The translations under genes were made by a program, and so were the position numbers. DNA of 5,554 nt from Crinalium sp049646245 (GTDB lineage: Bacteria > Cyanobacteriota > Cyanobacteriia > Cyanobacteriales > PCC-9333), in NCBI GenBank assembly GCA_049646245.1, contig JBARVL010000475.1, positions 1-5,554 on the forward strand, written 5' to 3'. Shown piece after piece: positions 1-5,082 of this stretch. Every line of letters begins with the position of its first letter. Positions within the stretch are counted from its first letter, which is position 1. The notes under the pieces were generated by a model. The model saw only the letters and a program-made list of their open reading frames with translations. It ran no database searches and was not told where the DNA came from.

Positions 1-1058
1 ATATCATCTTCAAAATTAATCTGCAAATTACCATCTTTAATCAGGTATTGCACTAGCGATAAAACGTTTTTAGCATACATTTGGCTGGCATGAACTGGCA
101 TAGTTGCAGGTAAATTCAGTGGACCTATAATTGTCACGCCATTACGTTGAATATCTTTACCTGGTTCGGTGCAAGCACAATTACCACCTTGTTCTGCTGC
201 AATATCTACAATTACTGAACCGGGCTTCATTTGAGCTACCATTTCTTCTGTAACTAACACAGGTGCTTTTCTGCCAGGGACTTTAGCCGTAGTAATTACC
301 ACATCAGAATTTTTAATGTGTTCAGTCAAAACTTCTTGCGATCGCTTCTTAGATGCTTCAGAAACTTCCTTAGCATAACCTTGTTCGGCAACTGTACTTT
401 CTTCCAGTTTGACCTCAACAAATTTAGCACCCAAACTTTGCACTTCTTCTTTAGCTGCTGGGCGAATATCGAATGCTTCGACTATAGCACCTAGCCGTCT
501 GGCAGTGGCGATCGCTTGTAAACCAGCTACCCCAGCACCAATTACAAATACTTTCGCAGGAGCAATAGTTCCAGCCGCAGTTGTCAACATGGGGAAGTAT
601 TTTGGCAAAGCCGCAGCCGCAATTAACACCGCTTTATAGCCAGCTACCGACCCCTGCGAGGACAACGCATCCATACTTTGAGCGCGGGTACTACGCGGGA
701 TCATTTCCATGCCAAATGCAGTAATACGGCGGTTCGCTAAACGCTGCACCAAACTGAAATTTGCTAACGGGTTAAGGAAACTAATTAAAGTAGCGCCTTC
801 CCGCATCTGATCGATTTCATACTCATAAGGTACAGCCACTTTTAGCAGTACATCTGCTTCCCGCCAAAGAGTATTTCTATCAGAAATAATTTCAGCACCA
901 GCATTTCTATAAGCATCATCACTCAAAAATGATCCCTCACCAGCACCAGCCTCTACCCATACATCTAAGCCTTGTTTTACCAACTTAGCCACAACGTCAG
1001 GTACTAACGCCACACGATGTTCACCTACTTCAATTTCTTTAGCGATCGCTACTCTCAT
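1..1058 (-). CDS. pntA: NAD(P) transhydrogenase subunit alpha part 1 (domain I), 3' end outside window
   Basis: This is the NAD(H)-binding, cytoplasmic-face subunit of the proton-translocating transhydrogenase, which uses the proton gradient to drive hydride transfer from NADH to NADP+. The reading frame is open for 352 codons from the ATG at 1058 to the window edge, so the C-terminus is missing. The N-terminus has the transhydrogenase/alanine dehydrogenase pattern (KEIEVGEHRVALVP, residues 7-20). Residues 122-135 read RSTRAQSMDALSSQ; R122, Q127, D130 and S133 line up with the nucleotide-site residues recalled from Rhodospirillum rubrum domain I (R127, Q132, D135, S138). A Rossmann GxGxxG loop (GAGVAG) is at 174-179, with an acidic residue at the end of the next strand (AFDIR). 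Cyanobacteria split alpha into a soluble subunit and a short membrane subunit, so this is probably the soluble one, normally about 370-400 residues; the membrane parts would lie to the left. Alanine dehydrogenase is the main alternative and is disfavoured by the RAQSMDALSSQ block. Confidence 0.95.
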   Translation of the reverse strand, partial: MRVAIAKEIEVGEHRVALVPDVVAKLVKQGLDVWVEAGAGEGSFLSDDAYRNAGAEIISDRNTLWREADVLLKVAVPYEYEIDQMREGATLISFLNPLANFSLVQRLANRRITAFGMEMIPRSTRAQSMDALSSQGSVAGYKAVLIAAAALPKYFPMLTTAAGTIAPAKVFVIGAGVAGLQAIATARRLGAIVEAFDIRPAAKEEVQSLGAKFVEVKLEESTVAEQGYAKEVSEASKKRSQEVLTEHIKNSDVVITTAKVPGRKAPVLVTEEMVAQMKPGSVIVDIAAEQGGNCACTEPGKDIQRNGVTIIGPLNLPATMPVHASQMYAKNVLSLVQYLIKDGNLQINFEDD

Positions 1059-1063
1059 GCACT

Positions 1064-1069
1064 CTCCTT
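1064..1069 (-). promoter_or_regulatory. Shine-Dalgarno site of pntA
   Basis: On the minus strand AAGGAG lies 5 nt before the pntA ATG. This is the strongest ribosome binding site in the window and fixes the pntA start at 1058. Confidence 0.85.
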
Positions 1070-1155
1070 TTTCTCCAGTTAAAATCAAAACTTTCCAGAA
1101 CAGTCTTTATTGATGATAGCGCCAAGATTTTCTCGCCATACTTTTAGGAATTTTT

Positions 1156-1169
1156 GTAGCGATCGCTAC
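1156..1169. repeat. 14-nt perfect palindrome with a HIP1 core, matching the NtcA consensus
   Basis: The sequence GTAGCGATCGCTAC is a perfect palindrome. Its centre is the HIP1 octamer GCGATCGC, and with its flanks it also fits GTA-N8-TAC, the consensus of the cyanobacterial nitrogen regulator NtcA. It lies about 100 bp before pntA. No TAN3T -10 box is found 22-23 nt downstream on the pntA strand, which argues against a classical NtcA-activated promoter. It may simply be one more HIP1 site. Confidence 0.5.
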
Positions 1170-1231
1170 TATTACTGGGTACATTTGCTGATACTCCCTT
1201 CCCACTAAAAGATTAGCGATCATCATCTTCT

Positions 1232-1249
1232 TCCTTTGCGTCCTTTGCG
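1232..1249. repeat. Two tandem copies of a 9-nt unit, dispersed-repeat fragment
   Basis: TCCTTTGCG occurs twice in direct succession, followed by a T-C that begins a third copy. CCTTTGCGT-type runs recur between genes in Nostoc-type genomes, as far as I remember, so this is probably a remnant of a dispersed short repeat. The following stretch to about 1290, which is GC-richer than its surroundings and contains TTCGCTTCGC, may belong to the same remnant. No ends or target duplication can be seen. Confidence 0.45.
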
Positions 1250-1464
1250 TCTAAAACTAGGATCGCGTTTCGCTTCGCTAAGGCGGTTTTTAAAATCCCC
1301 AAAAAATGAACAATATTTTTAACTTTTCTTAGTAATTTAACCGATAAAAACTACAAACAAGATGATTTAATCTGTAATTTACTTAAAAAGACTTACAAAT
1401 TATCTTCATAATATAAACTTATATATAGAATTGTAAATAAAACTACTGACAACTGAGGACACTT

Positions 1465-1538
1465 TTGGCTGGCTGAGTCAGTCAACACCATTGGTTTACT
1501 ATCTGTAGCTCTATCCTAATCCAGCCAAGGATAGTAAA
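1465..1538 (+). promoter_or_regulatory. Cluster of competing inverted repeats before the DUF2808 gene, possible structured leader
   Basis: Three perfect complementary pairs overlap here. TTGGCTGG (1465-1472) matches CCAGCCAA (1521-1528). TTTACTATC (1495-1503) matches GATAGTAAA (1530-1538). CTATCCT (1511-1517) matches AGGATAG (1528-1534), with a 10-nt loop. The first two are interleaved, so together they could form an H-type pseudoknot; the third is a local hairpin that excludes the second pair and touches the end of the first. The block ends 40 nt before the DUF2808 start. If it is transcribed it could be a switchable 5' leader, but it could also be an operator region. I do not recognise a known riboswitch class, and no folding energy was computed. 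Confidence 0.4.
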
Positions 1539-1578
1539 GTTTATTAACAACTACTTCACAATACAATCATTTAAGTGT

Positions 1579-2115
1579 ATGTTGCTTAACCAATTTGCTA
1601 TGGGACGTTTATTTTCTGCTATAGCTGTTACAGGTTGTCTACTGGCGGGTATTCAAACTATTACTTCAGCACAGAGTCTATCTGGTTTGACTCTCTTTGG
1701 TAACATTGAACGGCAAAATCAACTCAACTACCGATTAGATTATGGTCGTCCAGATATGTGGGATCGTTATCAGCTTCGTATCCCTGCCAGTAAAATGCCA
1801 TTAGGGGTTTCTCAAATTAAGATTGATTACCCAAATTACTACAACGGTGAATTTGATCAAAAACAAATTGAAGTAAGACTCAAAAGTACCAATAAAACCT
1901 TACCTCTACAAGCCGTAAACTGGGATCGGGAAAAGCGTCAGATTACTATTGACTTAAAAGAACCTCTTACTGAAGGTAAAGACTTAGAAGTAGTACTTAA
2001 TAACGTTAAAAACCCTAATTCTGGTTTTTATTATTTCAATTGCAGCATTCTTAGTCCTAGAGATATCCCCGTCGCACAATATAAAGGTACTTGGCTTCTA
2101 AGCATTGGTCGATAA
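1579..2115 (+). CDS. DUF2808 family exported protein
   Basis: This is a 178-residue member of DUF2808, a cyanobacterial family of unknown function. Residues 1-31 form a Sec-type signal peptide: a basic residue at R10, a hydrophobic core at 11-25 and a TSA|QS cleavage site after A31. V17-T18-G19-C20 also fits a loose lipobox, so a lipoprotein is possible, although the hydrophobic stretch continues past the Cys. The mature part has the family's marks: RLDYGRPDMWDRYQLRIP (about 52-69), then a YPNYYNGEFDQKQIEVR block, LPLQAVNWD, and YYFNCSI near the C-terminus. It looks like a small all-beta extracytoplasmic domain ending at GTWLLSIGR. The ATG at 1579 has no clear Shine-Dalgarno sequence; no other start codon lies in frame between it and the upstream stop at 1474, while M8 (1600) would still leave a complete signal peptide. 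It is followed by 150 bp before rpmH, so cotranscription is uncertain. Confidence 0.85.
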   Translation: MLLNQFAMGRLFSAIAVTGCLLAGIQTITSAQSLSGLTLFGNIERQNQLNYRLDYGRPDMWDRYQLRIPASKMPLGVSQIKIDYPNYYNGEFDQKQIEVRLKSTNKTLPLQAVNWDREKRQITIDLKEPLTEGKDLEVVLNNVKNPNSGFYYFNCSILSPRDIPVAQYKGTWLLSIGR

Positions 2116-2186
2116 AGGTTGTAGCTATTTTCACACTAACATCAAGCTCTTGGTCACGCTAACTTATCAAAACTTCAATGCGACTT

Positions 2187-2229
2187 AGCGGCTTAAAGCT
2201 GCTATTGTAGTAAATTGTGGCTTTTTTTT
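2187..2229 (+). terminator. Weak candidate terminator between the DUF2808 gene and rpmH
   Basis: AGCGGC (2187-2192) pairs with GCTGCT (2198-2203), with one G-T pair and a TTAAA loop. A run of eight T follows at 2222-2229, but 18 nt separate stem and T-run, too far for a classical intrinsic terminator. The region probably also holds the rpmH promoter, for which I see no clear hexamer pair. Confidence 0.25.
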
Positions 2230-2265
2230 CAAGTATCAATTTTAGTCACTGGGAACTAAAGGACT

Positions 2266-2403
2266 ATGACTCAGCGTACTCTACACGGCACAAACCGTAA
2301 GCAAAAAAGAACATCTGGTTTTAGAGCGCGTATGCGTACTAAAAACGGTAGCAAGGTGATTTCAGCACGTCGTAAAAAAGGACGTTATCGGTTGGCAGTT
2401 TAG
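2266..2403 (+). CDS. rpmH: 50S ribosomal protein L34
   Basis: This 45-residue, very basic protein is the large-subunit ribosomal protein bL34, which packs against 23S rRNA. It carries the family pattern from end to end: MTQRTLHGTNRK at the start, then KRTSGFRARMRTKNG (residues 14-28), and a C-terminus in ARRKKGRYRL. The length is the usual one. AAAGGA ends 2 nt before the ATG, a rather close Shine-Dalgarno site. The gene leads the classic rpmH-rnpA pair. Its TAG stop is in the same frame as rnpA, 30 nt upstream of the rnpA start, so the two frames are separated only by that stop and a short linker. Confidence 0.98.
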   Translation: MTQRTLHGTNRKQKRTSGFRARMRTKNGSKVISARRKKGRYRLAV

Positions 2404-2433
2404 GCAGCAATTAGTCTTGATGGCAGGTACAAC

Positions 2434-2868
2434 GTGGCACTGCCTAAAGAAAATCGGCTGCGACGGAGGCAAGATTTTAAGGAGGTCTACCAGAGTGGTC
2501 GTCGTCGTACTGGTGCTTATTTTACGGTGCGATCGCTCAGAGACAAATTCCGAAAATCACCAAAGCCAAAGGGTGAAGCAATTAAAGCCGATTCTGCCCA
2601 AACACCAAACGGCATACTACCAACCCTGATTGGCATTTCCATTAGCCAAAAAGTCAGTAAAAAAGCCGTAGTTCGCAATCGGATTAAGCGCCAAATCCGA
2701 GCAGCTATCCGCCAGTTGCTACCTTTAATATCTCCTGGTTTGCTGGTGGTAATTGTAGTACGACCAACAGCCAGCGAGTGCGAATATGTCGAAATTTTGC
2801 GAGAATTAGAGCAGTTGTTGGTAGAAGCCGAGGTCATCAATGGGCATTCGAGAGGAAGCTTTCTATGA
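2434..2868 (+). CDS. rnpA: Ribonuclease P protein component
   Basis: This is the protein subunit of RNase P, which helps the catalytic RNA (rnpB, not in this window) bind pre-tRNA and remove its 5' leader. It has 144 residues. The N-terminus (ALPKENRLRRRQDFKEVYQSG, split as residues 2-10 and 11-22) holds the conserved NRL and F15/Y19 aromatic positions. The RNR signature is at 74-93 (VSKKAVVRNRIKRQIRAAIR), and the fold closes with GLLVVIVVRP (102-111). Residues about 34-60, rich in Lys, Pro and Ser, form a longer loop before strand 3 than in Escherichia coli or Bacillus subtilis proteins. The start is GTG: it is the only start codon in frame after the rpmH stop, with AGG 6 nt upstream. The last 29 bases overlap the next gene. 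Confidence 0.96.
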   Translation: MALPKENRLRRRQDFKEVYQSGRRRTGAYFTVRSLRDKFRKSPKPKGEAIKADSAQTPNGILPTLIGISISQKVSKKAVVRNRIKRQIRAAIRQLLPLISPGLLVVIVVRPTASECEYVEILRELEQLLVEAEVINGHSRGSFL

Positions 2869-3229
2869 GGGCGGACCCCACATAGGCGACTTGATCATTA
2901 ATCTCCTGCTGGGAACTACAGTGATTTGTTTACCGTTAACTGTAGGTGCGATCGCGCGGGCGTTGTGGTTGCGCTACCGCATCACTAATCGTCGTGTATC
3001 GATCACAGGTGGGTGGATGGGGCGCGATCGCACAGACGTAATCTACACAGAAATCGTCAAAGTCCAAAAAGTACCTCGCGGTCTCGGTACTTGGGGAGAT
3101 ATGGTGCTAACCATGAAAGATGGAAGTCGCTTAGAATTGCGTGCAGTGCCAAGATTTCGGGAAGTTTACGATTTCATCACTGAAAAAGTAGCTGCCAGAA
3201 CAGGTAAAGCCTTAGAAGCAATTAGCTAA
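2840..3229 (+). CDS. Small membrane protein with bacterial PH-like domain (bPH_2 type)
   Basis: This 129-residue protein has one likely membrane segment at about 15-44 (hydrophobic from IGDLIINLLLG through ALWLRY), possibly a re-entrant or two-pass stretch. A short domain follows that resembles the bacterial pleckstrin-like bPH_2/YdbS family: YRITNRRVSITGGWMGR (46-62), the I-x-Y-x-E-I strand (68-72), a GTWGDMVL turn (83-90), and a final helix with VPRFREVYDFI (103-112). Such domains usually follow a membrane helix and probably mediate contacts at the membrane; the ligand is unknown. The ATG lies inside rnpA with GAGG 6 nt upstream, and the 29-bp overlap suggests translational coupling. The same position in Synechocystis PCC 6803 is, from memory, slr1470. 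Elsewhere yidD occupies this slot, but no YidD motif is present. A role supporting YidC is an inference from position only. Confidence 0.8.
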   Translation: MGIREEAFYEGGPHIGDLIINLLLGTTVICLPLTVGAIARALWLRYRITNRRVSITGGWMGRDRTDVIYTEIVKVQKVPRGLGTWGDMVLTMKDGSRLELRAVPRFREVYDFITEKVAARTGKALEAIS

Positions 3230-3288
3230 GTTATCCCACTGCTACGCCTGGGTAATCTTCAAAGATGCCCTAAATTAATGACTGCCTA

Positions 3289-3340
3289 CTATCGATCTGG
3301 TGTGTTTGTAATAACTTGCCCATTTCCCCAGATCCGATAG
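3289..3340. repeat. Long inverted repeat between the PH-like gene and yidC
   Basis: CTATCGATCTGG (3289-3300) is complementary to CCAGATCCGATAG (3328-3340), giving 12 base pairs with one bulged C and a 27-nt loop. The 3' side is followed by ATTATTTTAAG, not a clean T-run, so an intrinsic terminator is doubtful. It sits in the 156-bp gap before yidC and might be an RNA processing site, a partial attenuator or a protein-binding site. No Shine-Dalgarno is obvious before the yidC ATG, 45 nt downstream. Confidence 0.5.
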
Positions 3341-3385
3341 ATTATTTTAAGAAAACTTTTAGATTGTCTAACAAACAAGTAGCGA

Positions 3386-4531
3386 ATGGATTTTGGTATC
3401 GGGTTTCTCTCCAATAACGTCATGCTGCCGATCCTGGATTTCTTCTACGGGATCGTCCCCAGCTATGGTCTGGCAATTGTCGCGCTGACACTGGTGATTC
3501 GTTTCGCCCTCTATCCCCTCAGTGCTGGCTCTATTCGCAATATGCGAAAAATGCGAGTTGTGCAACCGCTAATGCAAAAGCGGATGCAAGAAATCAAAGA
3601 AAAATACAAAGATAATCCTGCTAAACAGCAGGAAGAAATGGTCGCAGTCCAAAAAGAATTTGGCAACCCCTTAGCTGGTTGTTTTCCAGTACTGGTACAA
3701 ATGCCTGTACTGTTTGCCTTATTTGCGACATTGCGTGGTTCACCATTTTCTGATGTTAATTACAACATCAATCTCCAAGTGTTGCCCCAAGCGCAAATCG
3801 AGCAAATCCAACCCCAACCCTTTACCACACCACCTCAAAACATTTACTTTACAGATGGTGTCCATGCTCCGGTTGTGGGAATGTTACCTGCTGGCAACAA
3901 CTTAGCAGTTGGGGAAAAAACCCAACTTGATTTTCAAAGCGTTGCTGGTAAACCCCTAAAACAACTGGTAAGCGAGTATTCAGAAACTCAAATAGTACCT
4001 CGCTGGAAAATAACTAAAGGCGAAGACCGAGTAAAAATTAATGACGATGGCACATTAGAAGCTTTACAGCCTGGAGATGTGACTATTCAAGGTACTATTC
4101 CTGGTTTAGCCGCAGACAAAGGCTTCTTATTTATTGATAAACTCGGTCGGGTAGGAGCATACGATCAAGACGGAACCGTCCACTGGGATATTGTGGGGAT
4201 GGTGCTGTTTTTTGGCATTAGTTTGTATCTCAACCAAATTCTGTCTGGACAAGGCGCAACAGGTGGCAATCCTCAACAAGAGACAGTAAATAAGATTACT
4301 CCAGTAATTTTTTCAGGGATGTTTTTATTCTTCCCGTTACCTGCTGGGGTGTTGATGTACATGGTGATTGCTAACATCTTCCAAACAGCACAAACTTTCA
4401 TTTTGTCTCGCGAACCACTGCCAGAAAATCTTCAAAAGCTTGTAGATATGCAAGAAAAAGAAAAAGAAGATAAAAACAGACAGACCTTGCCATTTGAACC
4501 GAGTCGTTCTAAGAAAAAGACATCGGGGTAA
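3386..4531 (+). CDS. yidC: Membrane protein insertase YidC/Oxa1/Alb3 with an inserted Ig-like loop domain
   Basis: YidC inserts and folds membrane proteins, alone or with SecYEG; in cyanobacteria it serves plasma and thylakoid membranes. This 381-residue protein lacks the E. coli-type first helix and large P1 domain, as in Oxa1/Alb3. The groove helix has the catalytically important Arg at R39 (TLVIRFALYPLS, matching E. coli R366). The basic cytoplasmic C1 helical hairpin spans about 50-92, then NPLAGCFPVLVQMP (94-107) leads the next helix to about 117. The extracytoplasmic loop that follows is short in E. coli but runs here from about 118 to 266. It contains a BIG2-like segment at about 171-238 (LAVGE, W207, INDDGTLEALQPGDVTI). 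The remaining helices are about 269-286, 304-318 and 320-340, with the FFPLPAG turn. The tail is charged and Lys-rich. About 380 residues appears usual for cyanobacteria, so the insert is probably a lineage trait. The stop is 4 nt before jag. Confidence 0.96.
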   Translation: MDFGIGFLSNNVMLPILDFFYGIVPSYGLAIVALTLVIRFALYPLSAGSIRNMRKMRVVQPLMQKRMQEIKEKYKDNPAKQQEEMVAVQKEFGNPLAGCFPVLVQMPVLFALFATLRGSPFSDVNYNINLQVLPQAQIEQIQPQPFTTPPQNIYFTDGVHAPVVGMLPAGNNLAVGEKTQLDFQSVAGKPLKQLVSEYSETQIVPRWKITKGEDRVKINDDGTLEALQPGDVTIQGTIPGLAADKGFLFIDKLGRVGAYDQDGTVHWDIVGMVLFFGISLYLNQILSGQGATGGNPQQETVNKITPVIFSGMFLFFPLPAGVLMYMVIANIFQTAQTFILSREPLPENLQKLVDMQEKEKEDKNRQTLPFEPSRSKKKTSG

Positions 4532-4535
4532 TATT

Positions 4536-5027
4536 ATGAGCGATCAGCGATTAGAACGGGGTCAGCAGTGGTTAGATCAACTTCTGAAATTAGTTGGAGT
4601 TCCTACAGTTGTAAGTATCGAACCACCTTCTGAGGATGTAGAAATCTCATCAGGCTACTGGTTAACCATAGACCACAGCAAACTAACCCCCGAACAAATT
4701 GATATTTTGATTGGGCCGGAGGGAAGTACTCTAGATGCTATACAGTACCTAGCTAATTCGATTCTTAATATTAATCAAGATCGAGAGCAGCAAAGCGCTT
4801 ATAGCATTGAACTGGATGGTTACCGCCTCCGGCGACAAGCAGAACTGCGGTCACTAGCAGACCATGCAGCCCAGCAAGCCAGAGAAACAGGCAGGGAATA
4901 TGAAATTAAATCCTTGTCGGCAGCCGAAAGAAGGCAAATACATACGTTTTTGCAAGATTGTGAAGATTTAGAAACTTTCAGTCGTGGTCAGGAACCAGAC
5001 AGGCGGTTGGTGGTGACATTGCGCTAA
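4536..5027 (+). CDS. jag: KH-R3H single-stranded RNA-binding protein (Jag/KhpB family)
   Basis: This 163-residue protein binds RNA through two domains and is commonly encoded right after yidC. The KH domain covers about 25-95, with a GxxG loop GPEG at 60-63 followed by STLDAIQYLANSILN, the usual Jag pattern. The R3H domain occupies the C-terminal half; its signature Arg and His are R132 and H136 (ERRQIH), and it ends in the TFSRGQEPDRRLVV pattern (147-160). The N-terminal Jag_N domain found in Firmicutes is absent, leaving only a short amphipathic segment (1-24). A longer frame opens upstream within yidC, but the ATG at 4536 fits better: GGGG is 7 nt before it and it lies 4 nt after the yidC stop, indicating an operon with tight coupling. 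In Gram-positive bacteria KhpB pairs with KhpA and affects envelope growth; whether this holds here is unknown. Confidence 0.93.
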   Translation: MSDQRLERGQQWLDQLLKLVGVPTVVSIEPPSEDVEISSGYWLTIDHSKLTPEQIDILIGPEGSTLDAIQYLANSILNINQDREQQSAYSIELDGYRLRRQAELRSLADHAAQQARETGREYEIKSLSAAERRQIHTFLQDCEDLETFSRGQEPDRRLVVTLR

Positions 5028-5064
5028 CATCGGTGGCTGAGGGTATTGCCCAAACTTGCTTTAA

Positions 5065-5080
5065 TAATTGCTCACAATTA
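5065..5080 (+). promoter_or_regulatory. Small hairpin just before the DUF177 start codon
   Basis: TAATTG (5065-5070) and CAATTA (5075-5080) form a perfect 6-bp stem with a CTCA loop, ending 2 nt before the ATG at 5083. It covers the place where a Shine-Dalgarno site would lie, and no such site is visible. It may tune translation of the DUF177 gene. The stem is AT-rich, so it would be weak. Confidence 0.3.
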
Positions 5081-5082
5081 CT

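Larger units (their letters stand above)
1059..1578. other. Divergent gene-free spacer between pntA and the DUF2808 gene
   Basis: This 520-bp stretch has no convincing coding frame, tRNA or rRNA on either strand. It must hold promoters for both divergent genes. The part from about 1300 to 1445 is strongly AT-rich, with several TATAAA- or TATATA-like hexamers (1412-1417, 1422-1427), but none has a good -35 partner at 16-18 nt, so I do not name a promoter. Smaller elements inside it (palindrome, 9-nt tandem repeat, inverted-repeat cluster) are listed separately. Confidence 0.7.

Noticed and set aside
409..639. A 76-codon plus-strand open frame inside pntA
   Set aside because: It lies antisense to a well-supported pntA frame with clear motifs, and its translation is low-complexity Ala/Thr-rich, as expected for the opposite strand of a dehydrogenase gene.
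1200..1290. A transposable element or CRISPR-like array in the spacer
   Set aside because: Only two copies of a 9-nt unit are present, with no terminal inverted repeats, no spacers of constant length and no transposase.
2116..2265. Possible DnaA boxes or a replication origin near rpmH
   Set aside because: rpmH-rnpA lies near oriC in many bacteria, but I see no TTATCCACA-like cluster here, and dnaA is not adjacent in cyanobacteria as far as I know.
2417..2629. A plus-strand frame starting with TTG just before rnpA
   Set aside because: It is out of frame with the RNase P protein, which has the RNR motif; the translation resembles no family and has Val/Arg runs from frame-shifted reading.
2517..2840. 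A 107-codon minus-strand open frame opposite rnpA
   Set aside because: It is fully antisense to rnpA, with no recognisable motif and no independent ribosome binding site that I can see.
3368..3565. A minus-strand open frame opposite the start of yidC
   Set aside because: It is antisense to the conserved first helix of YidC and has no family resemblance.
3714..3905. A short plus-strand frame inside yidC
   Set aside because: It is a shifted reading of the YidC loop region with no start context or motif.
4494..4535. A 14-codon N-terminal extension of the KH-R3H protein starting within yidC
   Set aside because: The ATG at 4536 has a G-rich ribosome binding site at 7 nt and gives the usual tight spacing; the extra residues are only the shifted reading of the YidC Lys-rich tail.
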